Positions 1 through 7,011 of a DNA stretch of 11,638 bases are shown here, piece after piece. The first letter of the stretch is position 1, and every line of letters begins with the position of its first letter. Where the stretch lies: positions 1-11,638 of the forward strand of contig CALEAW010000025.1 in assembly GCA_937943605.1 (NCBI GenBank), given 5' to 3'. A program made the translations under genes and the position numbers. The stretch comes from an uncultured Sutterella sp. (GTDB lineage Bacteria; Pseudomonadota; Gammaproteobacteria; Burkholderiales; Burkholderiaceae_F). The notes under the pieces are model-generated. The model was not told the origin of the DNA, ran no database searches, and saw only the letters and a list, made by a program, of their open reading frames with translations.

Positions 1-39
1 CCAGTAAATACTAATTTTTTCTTTTGAAGATAACCTTGT

Positions 40-57
40 GCAAAATTCAGGCTAGAT
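40..57 (+). repeat. Left copy of an 18-bp inverted match to the other end
   Basis: The word gcaaaattcaggctagat occurs here on the plus strand and exactly, in inverted orientation, at 11583–11600. An 18-bp perfect match by chance between two places in a window of this size is unlikely. Outside the 18 bases the flanks diverge, apart from a shared aaatact some bases upstream of each copy at different spacing. In both places the word can be read as ending a short open frame with the residues QNSG followed by a stop, but the preceding residues do not align well. It could be a terminal inverted repeat, a rearrangement scar or a scattered repeat; the sequence alone does not decide. Confidence 0.6.
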
Positions 58-101
58 CGAAGGTGATGATTTTTCGTTTAGATCGAGATCCATACGATTA
101 T

Positions 102-231
102 TAATTCGATACCATTAGAAGGCCATTAGAATCCATTAGATTTCATTAGATTTCATTAGATTTCATTAGATTTCATTAGATTTCATGAGATTCCATTCGA
201 TAAGTGGCTTTTGACATTCGATTCCGTTCGA
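102..231. repeat. Helically phased 10-bp tandem array
   Basis: About twelve units with a 10-bp period end in a shared GA. The core 141–180 is four identical tttcattaga units, flanked by variants such as ggccattaga, atccattaga, tttcatgaga, ttccattcga and ttccgttcga. Unit ends fall at about 109, 119, 130, then every 10 bp to 200, then 221 and 231. The centre is homogeneous and the edges are diverged, as expected for slippage, yet the edge units keep the 10-bp phase over 12 helical turns. It lies about 260 bp upstream of the AlbA_2 gene start and encodes nothing obvious. Repeated protein binding on one DNA face is possible but inferred; a simple microsatellite is the plain alternative. Confidence 0.85.
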
Positions 232-494
232 TTTGATCTTGTGTTCAATGTCAGTAGAGGTCGATTCGTATGGACTCGTCAAGTAGAAGGCATGAGTGAG
301 CGGAACTTTCTACTCAACACAGATGCATGGATCTTACTCAGCTGACGAGCAAGACTCGTAGGTGTGGCTCGCGCTCCGTTTTTAAGAACGTTCCAAAGCA
401 TCTTCATGGTTGGGTGGTATAAACTGTCCGCTGGTCAATGACATATTGGTGATGCCGCGCAAGCTGGCGCGAAGCATTAAAAGGTATACGAATC
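232..494. other. Intergenic stretch upstream of the AlbA_2 gene
   Basis: No convincing gene lies between the 10-bp array and the ATG at 495 apart from the decayed fragment at 341–413. A short GC-rich hairpin, CGCGC (456–460) with GCGCG (467–471) and a 6-base loop, precedes the AAGG (481–484) that is the best ribosome-binding candidate for the ATG at 495. The hairpin has no T-run, so it is not a standard terminator. No confident promoter was found. Confidence 0.4.
341..413 (-). pseudogene. Decayed fragment of a paralogue of the secreted-protein gene at 1761–2195
   Basis: Bases 341–410 align without gaps to 1835–1904 inside the intact gene on the same strand, with about 55 of 70 identical by hand count, including a 10/10 block. 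On the minus strand the fragment reads MKMLWNVLKNG, then TSLARQL; the intact protein has MKVLWNDPKNG (residues 99–109) and TSLARQL (116–122). Similarity fades at both edges. A weak further match of 421–445 to the start of the mature region (around 2080–2100) would imply an internal deletion, but this is uncertain. The fragment has no signal peptide or start of its own. It shows that a second copy of the gene existed in tandem orientation on the far side of the AlbA_2 gene. Confidence 0.8.
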
Positions 495-1652
495 ATGGAA
501 GTTGGAGAGCTCTTAGCAATTATTGCTAATGGAGAGGATTATCGACATCAATTTAAAGCTGATATCACGAATGTAAATTCCTTAGCGTCAGAGATGGTTG
601 CTTTTGGAAATTCAAGCGGCGGCATGATTCTCATTGGTGTCAATGACGATGGCTCGTTATCAGGTTTGGATGACGAAGATATTCGTAGAATCAATCAAAA
701 TATTGCCAATGCCGCGTCCACGATTGTTAGACCTGCGATTAATCCTATTACTCAAAATTTCACTTTGCCCGAGGGAAAAGTTCTGCTTTTAACTGTTGAG
801 GAAGGTCTAAATAAGCCTTATATGGATAGCAATGGCTATATTTGGGTGAAGTCTGGTTCTGATAAACGTCGGGTGACAGCGCGTGAAGAGTTGCAAAGAA
901 TCTTTCAGGCCGCAAATTTAATTCATGCAGATGAGACTCCGGTAAACGGAAGTTCTATAGATGATCTTGATGTTGAGTTCTTCGATGCGTTTTTTGAAAA
1001 AGAATACGGTGAGCGCGTTGAGGATCAAGGTATTTCGAGAGCGCAACTCTTGGAAAATATGAACTTAGCTCATAACGGTCGACTCAACATTTGTGGGATG
1101 TTGTTGTTTTCTTCTAAATCCTATGTTCGTCTACCTGTCTTTATTGTGAAAGCTGTGGCGTTTCCAGGTGTTGATATTGAGGATGAAACTTATATTGATA
1201 GCCAAGACATTACAGGCAAGTTGTCAGATGTGTATCGATACACATTGAGTTTTGTCTTACGCAATATTCGCCATGTGCAAAAAGAACAAGGTTTTAATTC
1301 ATTGGGTGAACCTGAAATTCCGCGTATTGCGCTCGAAGAGTTGATCGCCAATGCCTTGATTCATCGTGATTATTTCATTTCGGCACCCGTCCGCGTGCTG
1401 ATTTTTGCGGATCGTGTAGAAATTATTAGTCCTGGCCACTTACCAAATAACCTCACGATCGAAAACATCAAGATGGGCAATTCGAATGTACGTAATCCAA
1501 TCCTTGCCTCCTTTGCGACCAAAATGTTGCCTTACCGAGGTCTTGGTAGCGGCATCCGCCGAGCATTGAAAGCGTATCCTCAAATCGATTTGATCGATGA
1601 TCGGTTTCAAAACCAATTTAAGGTTGTGATTCATCGACAAACGCTCGATTGA
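495..1652 (+). CDS. AlbA_2 (Schlafen-type) / HATPase_c_4 ATP-binding protein
   Basis: This 385-residue protein has the layout of the widespread RecG-like or transcriptional-regulator-like family. An N-terminal AlbA_2 domain spans about residues 5–130, with the signature EMVAFGNSSGGMILIGVNDDG (split over 33–53) and SGLDDEDI. A central linker follows, then a C-terminal GHKL-type ATP-binding domain at about 275–365. That domain shows an N-box EELIANALIHRDY (281–293), a G1-like segment DRVEIISPGHLP (306–317) and a G2-like loop GLGSGIRRA (349–357). No clear DNA-binding helix follows the ATPase domain, so the C terminus is short. Biochemical roles are poorly defined; regulatory and phage-defence roles have been proposed for relatives. 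ATG 495 is chosen with AAGG 10 bases upstream. The gene is more AT-rich than its neighbours to the right and stands alone, with a terminator after it and a broken paralogue fragment before it, which suggests acquisition. Confidence 0.88.
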   Translation: MEVGELLAIIANGEDYRHQFKADITNVNSLASEMVAFGNSSGGMILIGVNDDGSLSGLDDEDIRRINQNIANAASTIVRPAINPITQNFTLPEGKVLLLTVEEGLNKPYMDSNGYIWVKSGSDKRRVTAREELQRIFQAANLIHADETPVNGSSIDDLDVEFFDAFFEKEYGERVEDQGISRAQLLENMNLAHNGRLNICGMLLFSSKSYVRLPVFIVKAVAFPGVDIEDETYIDSQDITGKLSDVYRYTLSFVLRNIRHVQKEQGFNSLGEPEIPRIALEELIANALIHRDYFISAPVRVLIFADRVEIISPGHLPNNLTIENIKMGNSNVRNPILASFATKMLPYRGLGSGIRRALKAYPQIDLIDDRFQNQFKVVIHRQTLD

Positions 1653-1698
1653 AGTGTTTGAATAACACATCGCATTTGGTCCAACTAACCAAACAAAG

Positions 1699-1736
1699 AC
1701 GCCTCGGATACGCATGCTGCGATTCGAGGCGTTTTG
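1699..1736. terminator. Hairpin terminator between convergent genes
   Basis: ACGCCTCG (1699–1706) pairs with CGAGGCGT (1725–1732), and an inner CGCA/TGCG stem sits around a 3-base loop. A TTTT run follows on the plus strand. On the minus strand the hairpin is followed by a weaker tctttg, so it may serve both the plus-strand gene ending at 1652 and the minus-strand gene ending at 1761. Confidence 0.8.
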
Positions 1737-1760
1737 CGCTAGTGCTTAAGCTTTGGTGAC

Positions 1761-2195
1761 TTACTTTTTCAACAAGTCCGTAATCGTCAGCGCAAGCAAC
1801 GGCGAACTGCGCTTTTTCATTTCAGCATCAACGAGCTGACGGGCTAGACTCGTGAGTGTATCTTGAAGCCCGTTTTTAGGATCGTTCCAAAGCACCTTCA
1901 TGGCGGGTGCAGAGCATTTGCCAACGACTAAGTGCGTCAACGTCTTTTGCGCTTTGGTTTCGATGTCGGTGATTTTGGCTTGTGGAATGGTCTCGACCTT
2001 TTTAGCGGCCGACGTTTTGCCTAAGGTCACAAAAGCCCATTGCACAAAGACTTGTTTGTCGTTGGCATTTGCATGACGATAAAGACAGTCCGCCAATACG
2101 TCGCTAGGACGATCGTTCGATGCAGCTTGAGCCGTTAAAATGGGCGTTGCGATTAAAGATAGCGCCAAAGCGCTGGAAGTAAGTAGGGTTTTCAT
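1761..2195 (-). CDS. Small secreted protein of unknown function
   Basis: The 144-residue product starts with a classic Sec signal peptide: MKT, a hydrophobic core from residue 4 to 20, then AQA before A25, so the likely cleavage is after residue 24. The mature part is about 120 residues, mostly helical, with two cysteines (C37 and C94) that could form a disulfide in the periplasm. The mature N terminus has DVLADCLYRHANANDKQ and the middle has a Lys/Thr-rich segment. I do not recognise a named family, though such single-gene periplasmic proteins occur in beta- and gammaproteobacteria. The start is preceded by AGGA about 10 bases upstream. The gene diverges from the tadA operon with a 94-base shared promoter gap. 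A decayed partial copy lies at 341–413, so the gene was once duplicated. Confidence 0.8.
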   Translation of the reverse strand: MKTLLTSSALALSLIATPILTAQAASNDRPSDVLADCLYRHANANDKQVFVQWAFVTLGKTSAAKKVETIPQAKITDIETKAQKTLTHLVVGKCSAPAMKVLWNDPKNGLQDTLTSLARQLVDAEMKKRSSPLLALTITDLLKK

Positions 2196-2289
2196 TGGAA
2201 GGAAATCCTAAAATTTTTGTTGGTAACACGTATTGTAGTGTTGAATCCTAGCGTCAAGGCAGGGGTGAAAAAAAGCGAAACGATTTCTT
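2196..2289. promoter_or_regulatory. Divergent promoter region
   Basis: This 94-base gap separates two outward-facing genes and must hold the promoters for both. On the minus strand TTGACG is followed, after only 14 bases, by TACAAT, or after 16 bases by a poorer CAATAC. No clean plus-strand pair with 16–18 base spacing was found. The start at 2290 has only a weak purine run (GCGAAACG) upstream. The assignment rests on geometry more than on motif quality. Confidence 0.4.
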
Positions 2290-3207
2290 ATGTATACGTT
2301 CATTTCAAAAGATTATTCTGTGGCTGATATTGAGACCTTTAGTGCCCTGACGATTCGTCGCGGGAGTTCACTCGAGAGTCTTGCGCGTACGTCAAATGAC
2401 TATGTCCGTGTGGTGATTGGGGCTTGGTTATTGAGTGTGCCAAATCTGGTGACCCGTGCTGACGCGGTTCTTTTAGCCGAGCGCTTCTTGTCTGAGGCGG
2501 GTGACTGGCTAAACGTGACACCAGACGCTTTGATTGATGAAGCGATAACGATCGGCTTAATGAACGAACAACCTGAAGGCTTGACGCACGATCTGATGCC
2601 GCGCCCTGGGGTGACCGCTAGACGCTTAACAGATGAACTGGAATCAGCCCAAGCGATTTTGGCAGCACGGCGCGCAAGAACCCGTGAAGTCTTACAAGCC
2701 AAAAACCGTGCTGTGAATAGTGGTGAACCACCTGTAGACGACGAAGCTGACCAATGCTTTATGCGTGAGGCTCTTAAAGAAGCGCAAGCGGCTGCTCAGG
2801 CTGGCGAAGTGCCTGTGGGGGCTGTGCTCGTTGAAGAGGGGGTGATCGTGGCGCGTGCTGGTAATCGCACTTTGCGTGATAGTGATCCAACCGCGCACGC
2901 AGAAATGCTCGTTTTGCGTGAGGGTGCCAAAGTCGCAAAAAACCATCGCTTAACGAATGCGACACTTTATGTGACGCTTGAACCTTGTCCGATGTGTGCG
3001 GGCGGGATTGTACAGGCGCGTCCCTCGCGTGTGGTATTTGGCGCGAGTGATCCACGGATGGGCGCAGTTGGCGGCGCTTTGTCGCTTTTTGATTTGCCGG
3101 GGATTAACCATCGCCCCTGGGTGCGTCGTGGGGTGCTCGCTGATGAAGCTAAAGCGCTTTTAACGGCCTTTTTTGCTGAACGTCGTGGTGGCAAGGAGGA
3201 AGCGTGA
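2290..3207 (+). CDS. tadA: tRNA(adenine34) deaminase TadA with long N-terminal extension
   Basis: The C-terminal half is a tRNA-specific adenosine deaminase, which converts A34 to inosine in tRNA-Arg(ACG) so that one tRNA can read several Arg codons. From about residue 154 (DQCFMREALKEA) it shows VPVGAVLV, then the zinc and catalytic motif HAE (H203, E205) and the zinc cysteines in PCPMC (C233, C236), followed by the TadA-like FGASDPRMGAVGG. The deaminase domain is about 150 residues, close to stand-alone TadA length. The first 150 residues are extra: helical, with DWLNVTPDALIDEAITIGLM (73–91) resembling a winged-helix-like segment and an Arg/Ala-rich linker at 121–140. The extension is in the same frame with no internal stop, but the ribosome site at 2290 is weak, so a shorter product from ATG 2761 cannot be excluded. 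Its stop overlaps the next start. Confidence 0.92.
   Translation: MYTFISKDYSVADIETFSALTIRRGSSLESLARTSNDYVRVVIGAWLLSVPNLVTRADAVLLAERFLSEAGDWLNVTPDALIDEAITIGLMNEQPEGLTHDLMPRPGVTARRLTDELESAQAILAARRARTREVLQAKNRAVNSGEPPVDDEADQCFMREALKEAQAAAQAGEVPVGAVLVEEGVIVARAGNRTLRDSDPTAHAEMLVLREGAKVAKNHRLTNATLYVTLEPCPMCAGGIVQARPSRVVFGASDPRMGAVGGALSLFDLPGINHRPWVRRGVLADEAKALLTAFFAERRGGKEEA
3190..3200 (+). promoter_or_regulatory. Ribosome-binding site deciding the ldcA start
   Basis: A strong AAGGAGG lies inside the end of tadA. It is spaced 4 bases from GTG 3204 and 7 bases from ATG 3207. The ATG at 3207, in the same frame, is therefore the better start, giving a one-base TGATG overlap with the tadA stop and probable translational coupling. 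Confidence 0.65.
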
Positions 3208-4148
3208 TGACGGTAGACCATACTACATCGACCCAGACGAGCGCGCCTTTTGAAGGTAAGACGCTCGCGGTCACAGCACCCTCTCGCCAGTGGGTGACGG
3301 CAACAGGGGGCATCGATTGGCCTCTTCGTCGAGAGGCTTTTGCTGCGGCTCAAAACTTGGGCTTTCGTGTGCGTGAGTTACCAAGCACCTATCAAGAAAC
3401 CGCTCGCTTTGCGGGGTCTGACGACATTCGTGCGCGAGATTTTGTGGCTGCGATGACCCAAACGGATGCTGATCTTGTCATGGCAATGCGAGGTGGCTAC
3501 GGGGCAGCGAGACTGTTAGATCTGATCGATTGGCAGGCTTTAGAAGGGGTCACAACCCCGATGGTAGGTTTTTCTGACTTTACGGCCTTGAATTTGGCGT
3601 ATTTTGCCAAAACAAACCAAGTGTGTTGGCAGGGGCCGACCTTGAGAGACCTGATTAACCCAGACCCTTTGACCTTAGAGGGATTGGCAACGGTTTTAGG
3701 TTTGCGACCTTTAGACGTGACTTGGTGTACGGACTTGAAGCACACGCTTGACGTGACGGGCACCTTGTGGGGTGGCAATTTGGCAGTGCTTACGTCGCTA
3801 GTGGGGACGCCATACTTAAATGAGCACGCGGGCGACATTCTCTTTATTGAAGATGTGGCAGAACCCGCTTATCGCATCGAACGCATGCTCATGACCCTGA
3901 AGCTCGCTGGGGTGCTTGACCGTCAAAAGCTTGTGATTGTGGGTGACATGCAAGGGGCAGACCGTCCTGTGGGCTGGACGGGGGATTTTTCGTTAGCAAT
4001 GGCGCTTGACTATTTGGCTCAGCGTACCGGTGTGCCCTTTGTCACGGGGTTACCCTTTGGACACATTCACCGTAAGTGTTCGTTGCCTGTGGGCGGACGT
4101 GTGCGTTGCCAAGTACAAGAAGGGATGGCTCGTTTGAGTGGAGTTTAA
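3207..4148 (+). CDS. ldcA: LD-carboxypeptidase (muramoyltetrapeptide carboxypeptidase, S66 family)
   Basis: The 313-residue protein has the length and motifs of peptidase family S66. These enzymes cut the L-lysine/meso-DAP–D-alanine bond of murein tetrapeptides in the cytoplasm during peptidoglycan recycling. The family RGGYG motif is at 95–99. The nucleophile is S123 in GFSDFTALN, E215 lies in LFIEDVAEPAYRIERML, and the histidine is H286 in GLPFGHIHRK, so the Ser-Glu-His triad is complete. There is no signal peptide, which fits a cytoplasmic recycling role. Start ATG 3207 is preferred over GTG 3204 because of the spacing to the AAGGAGG site. It is coupled to tadA by a one-base overlap and is followed after 3 bases by the kinase gene, so the three are very likely one operon. 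The first 15 residues, rich in Thr and Ser, precede the conserved fold. Confidence 0.93.
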   Translation: MTVDHTTSTQTSAPFEGKTLAVTAPSRQWVTATGGIDWPLRREAFAAAQNLGFRVRELPSTYQETARFAGSDDIRARDFVAAMTQTDADLVMAMRGGYGAARLLDLIDWQALEGVTTPMVGFSDFTALNLAYFAKTNQVCWQGPTLRDLINPDPLTLEGLATVLGLRPLDVTWCTDLKHTLDVTGTLWGGNLAVLTSLVGTPYLNEHAGDILFIEDVAEPAYRIERMLMTLKLAGVLDRQKLVIVGDMQGADRPVGWTGDFSLAMALDYLAQRTGVPFVTGLPFGHIHRKCSLPVGGRVRCQVQEGMARLSGV

Positions 4149-4151
4149 CCA

Positions 4152-6101
4152 GTGAAACTTTTGCCTTTTCGTGAACAAACTTGGCGCTTTTTGCGCGTCT
4201 TTTTTTTGACGAGCGCCTCACACCATATTACGGCGAGAACGCTTTCTAAACTCATTTTGACGAGTTTGAAGTTATTCCCTGTGGCTGTTGCTGCCCAGTT
4301 TACGGGGATGGTGTCTCTGACGGCCATGTTTTGGTCATTAGAAATCAATGACTACTTCTTGATCTTTTGGTTTTGTTGCGGGCTTATTCATATTTGGCTC
4401 TCGCTACGATACGTCAGACACTTTTGGCGTGACCGCGATCGTGTTTCGCGTATTCGTCTTTGGATTCGTCGTTGGACGGCCTTAGCGATTGCGTCGGGGA
4501 TTATTTGGGGGATCGCTGGGCCCGCTTTTATGATTCCGCTCTCAGGGATCTCGCAGATGGTAACCGTGGCCGTGATCGTGGCGGTGACGTTTGCGAGTTG
4601 GCCGGTTTATTCTTGCTGGTTGCCTTCACTCACGGCCTTTACGATTTTGTCGCTTACGCCGCTCGTCTTTGCGGTTGCTGCGCAGTATGGCATTAGTCAA
4701 CTGATGATTGCGGGCATCATCATTGTGACGACCGGGTTTATTTTGTATTCGGGGCGTAAGCTCAACGAGCTCGTGGTGTCGTCCATTTTGACTGACGCAC
4801 AAAACCAACGTTTGGTGGAACGCTTGCGTATTGAAATCTCGCGGGCAGAAAACGCACGTCGTACGATGCAGCTCGATAGTGAACGTCGTGCACGCTTCTT
4901 TGCGGCAGCAAACCACGATATTCGTCAGCCCTTGCAGGCCATGGGGATTTATATCGATATTTTGAAGCGTCGCGCGACCCCACAGACTGAGCCTGTGATT
5001 GGGCAACTTTCGATTGCGATTTCAGGGATTTCAACGCTTGTCGAACAAGTGCTGACGGTGACGCGTATGGAATTCGGGCAAATGGAAATGCACCCTGAGC
5101 ACGTGGCTGTGCCTGTGTTGCTTGACGAATTAGCCGCTGAATGCCGTCCGATTGCTGAAAAGAAGGGGCTCGTCCTTCGTGTGGTGGCACCTGCCGTCAC
5201 GATTTATACCGATGTGACGATGGTGAAGCGTGCCCTCAAAAACTTGGTTAGCAATGCCATTGCCTATTCAGAACCGTCGACCGCCAAAAAGCCTGAAATT
5301 GTCTTGGGTGCGCGTCGTGTAGGTAGTCGCCTGACGATCGGGGTCTATGACTGTGGTCCCGGGATTAGCGCTGAAGACCGTGAACGGATCTTTGGCACCT
5401 TCTATCGTGGGGCAGCCGGCAAAGCGTTGCCAGGGTCGGGTTACGGTTTAGGACTCTCGATTGTGCGTGGGATTTCGCGTCAACTGGGTGTGGGGCTCAC
5501 CTTAGGCTCAAAGCCTGGACGCGGTAGTGTCTTTCGGTTGACCTTTAATATTGATGAGTCTGAGCAAGCTGATTGCCTCAAAGAATCTTTGTCGGCGGGT
5601 CACGAAATTCGCATGCTCACGGGCACTATTTTGCTTCTAGAAGATAATCGCTTTGTACGTGATGCTATGAAGAGCATGCTCGAAAGTTGGGGCGCTAAGG
5701 TGCTTGCGGCTGAAGAGCCCGGCGAAGCCTTCTATCAAGAAGCGGCAGAGGCGACCGACGTCATTGCCTTGGTGAGCGACTATAACTTAGGGGACGATCA
5801 ACCCACAGGACTTGAGGCGGGTGGCATGATTGAAGCGCACTTAAAGCGCCCCGTGCCGATGGTGCTTTTGACGGCTGTTGCGGCGGACATCATTGAAAGT
5901 GAATACCGTCATCGCAGAACGCAAGGCGGTGTGGTACCTGCGACCATGCCCTTGATTTTGCAAAAGCCAGCAGGCGGTCGTGCTTTGAACGATGCCATTC
6001 TTCGTGTGATTCCGCCTGCGAAAGAACCCTTGTCAATGCGTCAGGTTTCGCACGGTGATAGCGAAGAGGAAACGAACGATCCGTCGCAAAACTCGCTATG
6101 A
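4152..6101 (+). CDS. Membrane hybrid sensor histidine kinase with C-terminal receiver
   Basis: The 649-residue protein has five to six hydrophobic membrane segments (about residues 35–60, 66–88, 108–130, 135–153, 157–176 and 181–199) with hardly any periplasmic loop, so it probably senses within or at the membrane. A coiled linker (205–245) leads to a HisKA H-box with phospho-accepting H255 in NHDIRQPLQ. The ATPase domain follows: N-box KNLVSNA (N364, N368), G1 DCGPG (400–404) and G2 GSGYGLGLSIV (428–438). A receiver domain spans about 492–613, with acidic pair E497/D498, phosphorylated D543 in VSDYN, T574 and K605 all present. No Hpt domain or DNA-binding output is seen, and no separate response regulator gene adjoins, so the output partner is elsewhere. 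The start is GTG 4152 with a GGAG about 8 bases upstream, just after ldcA. The signal is unknown; the ldcA link makes a cell-envelope cue possible. Confidence 0.92.
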   Translation: MKLLPFREQTWRFLRVFFLTSASHHITARTLSKLILTSLKLFPVAVAAQFTGMVSLTAMFWSLEINDYFLIFWFCCGLIHIWLSLRYVRHFWRDRDRVSRIRLWIRRWTALAIASGIIWGIAGPAFMIPLSGISQMVTVAVIVAVTFASWPVYSCWLPSLTAFTILSLTPLVFAVAAQYGISQLMIAGIIIVTTGFILYSGRKLNELVVSSILTDAQNQRLVERLRIEISRAENARRTMQLDSERRARFFAAANHDIRQPLQAMGIYIDILKRRATPQTEPVIGQLSIAISGISTLVEQVLTVTRMEFGQMEMHPEHVAVPVLLDELAAECRPIAEKKGLVLRVVAPAVTIYTDVTMVKRALKNLVSNAIAYSEPSTAKKPEIVLGARRVGSRLTIGVYDCGPGISAEDRERIFGTFYRGAAGKALPGSGYGLGLSIVRGISRQLGVGLTLGSKPGRGSVFRLTFNIDESEQADCLKESLSAGHEIRMLTGTILLLEDNRFVRDAMKSMLESWGAKVLAAEEPGEAFYQEAAEATDVIALVSDYNLGDDQPTGLEAGGMIEAHLKRPVPMVLLTAVAADIIESEYRHRRTQGGVVPATMPLILQKPAGGRALNDAILRVIPPAKEPLSMRQVSHGDSEEETNDPSQNSL

Positions 6102-6102
6102 T
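6097..6102 (+). promoter_or_regulatory. Candidate -10 box for the downstream lipoprotein
   Basis: TATGAT at the very end of the kinase gene is a near-consensus -10 about 50 bases before the lipoprotein start. No good -35 box lies 17 bases upstream, so the lipoprotein may simply be co-transcribed with the kinase. Confidence 0.25.
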
Positions 6103-6151
6103 TAATAGAACCATGCTTGGCTGATGCCAACCGAATGAGGAGATTGATGTG

Positions 6152-6655
6152 ATGAAAAAGACAGCTTGGGCGCTGGCCAGTGCCGCGTTATTGAGTTTAG
6201 GTTTAACGGGTTGTGCGAACTTTAAGCAAGAGGCAACCGAAGAAGCACCGGCCGAGCAAGTGACGGAAACGAAAGAAGCGGCTACAGCGCCGCAGCTTTG
6301 TTTGATTCCAAATCAACGTCTCAATACACCTGAACTACTCGAGGCTATTTCTGCTGGTGTGAAGTATGTCGGCTTCGATGTCAAGGTGCTGCCTGCTGAG
6401 GCTAATCTTGAAGCATGTGAGCATTGTTTTTCGTACGCTGTGAAGCTTAATCAAAAGCAGGATGGTTTGGAAGCAATCATTTTCCAAAGTTTCCGCAAAG
6501 GTCAGTTTGAGCTCGGTGCTCAAGGCCCGGCCAATGAAAAAGGTGTTTTGACCTTGCAAGGTATTGCTAATTATGCGGCTGCGTTTGGTCAGCAATTAAT
6601 GAAGGTTGAAAAGGGAGAAAAACCTGATCTGCCGCCGGCACCTGTAGGTCAATAA
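6152..6655 (+). CDS. Outer-membrane-type lipoprotein, possibly Sbal_3080-like
   Basis: The 167-residue product has a lipoprotein signal peptide: MKK, a hydrophobic core, then lipobox LTGC with lipidated C21. A Glu/Ala/Thr-rich linker (25–45) leads to a compact domain with cysteines C50, C89 and C92. The pattern QLCLIPNQR, then VKVLPAEANLEAC, recalls the small Sbal_3080 lipoprotein family, in which a Cys near the domain start and a second Cys after LP are conserved. That assignment is from memory and tentative. A start at ATG 6152 (9 bases from GAGGAG at 6137–6142) is preferred to GTG 6149, which lies 6 bases from the same site and would add one residue. It follows the kinase by 50 bases on the same strand and ends before a clear terminator, so it may be the last gene of the operon. 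Residue 22 is Ala, which favours outer-membrane sorting. Confidence 0.8.
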   Translation: MKKTAWALASAALLSLGLTGCANFKQEATEEAPAEQVTETKEAATAPQLCLIPNQRLNTPELLEAISAGVKYVGFDVKVLPAEANLEACEHCFSYAVKLNQKQDGLEAIIFQSFRKGQFELGAQGPANEKGVLTLQGIANYAAAFGQQLMKVEKGEKPDLPPAPVGQ

Positions 6656-6682
6656 TTAAGTTGAACTGCTACACTAACTCTT

Positions 6683-6714
6683 AGCCCCGTGTTTGTGATA
6701 AATGCGGGGCTTTT
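6683..6714 (+). terminator. Rho-independent terminator
   Basis: AGCCCCG (6683–6689) pairs with CGGGGCT (6705–6711), and the stem is followed by TTTT. It sits 27 bases after the lipoprotein stop and probably ends the operon that begins with tadA. Confidence 0.85.
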
Positions 6715-7011
6715 GTGTAAGCACTGTAGATTCAGGACTGGACGGCGCAATTACAGCTTCCTGGTAGTGAATTTTGATAGATAGCCCGATAGATAGATTT
6801 GAAAGTCAGGTATTGGGTACCTCGCCTATGACAGATTCCGTCGTAGCTGAAAAGGTACCTTGGCTCGAACCATGATGTTTGCGAACGACGTCGAATGACA
6901 TTGAGTGTTCTGAGCGTAACAACATAATCTGTGTTCGAATGTTTGCGCGCTAGCATCTGTGCGCTAGATTGGTAGACTTAATTGACGACTTTTCAACGCC
7001 AAAGGAAGCCC
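6715..7011. other. Intergenic region before the hydrolase gene
   Basis: No gene with support is seen. A 74-codon minus-strand frame (6732–6956) has no ribosome site and no recognisable motif. Small repeats are present: gatagata twice around 6776–6798, paired ggtacc sites near 6817 and 6855, and gcgctag-like words at 6945–6967. The stretch is more AT-rich than its flanks and could be old decayed sequence. The hydrolase promoter must lie near the end; TAGACT (6973–6978) is a possible -10 without a good -35. Confidence 0.4.

Noticed and set aside
66..104. Short frame MIFRLDRDPYDY after the left 18-bp match
   Set aside because: Only 12 codons and partly overlapping the start of the repeat array; a GAAGG-like site is present but there is no other support.
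111..200. 10-bp repeats as a CRISPR array
   Set aside because: Units are 10 bp and adjacent with no unique spacers, and no cas genes are present.
495..1652. AlbA_2 ATPase plus the right-end nuclease-like gene as one defence system
   Set aside because: They are about 9 kb apart with a housekeeping-type core between, on opposite strands; nothing ties them together beyond both being accessory.
4626..5190. Several minus-strand frames inside the kinase gene
   Set aside because: The kinase motifs (H-box, N-box, G1, G2) cover this region in the plus frame; the antisense frames have no family features.
6732..6956. 74-codon open frame on the minus strand
   Set aside because: No ribosome-binding site, no recognisable motif, unusual composition, and it runs against the direction of the genes on both sides. 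Kept only as a possible relic.
6982..7011. TTG at 6982 as the hydrolase start
   Set aside because: It would put ten charged residues before a complete signal peptide; ATG 7012 has a good ribosome site directly upstream.
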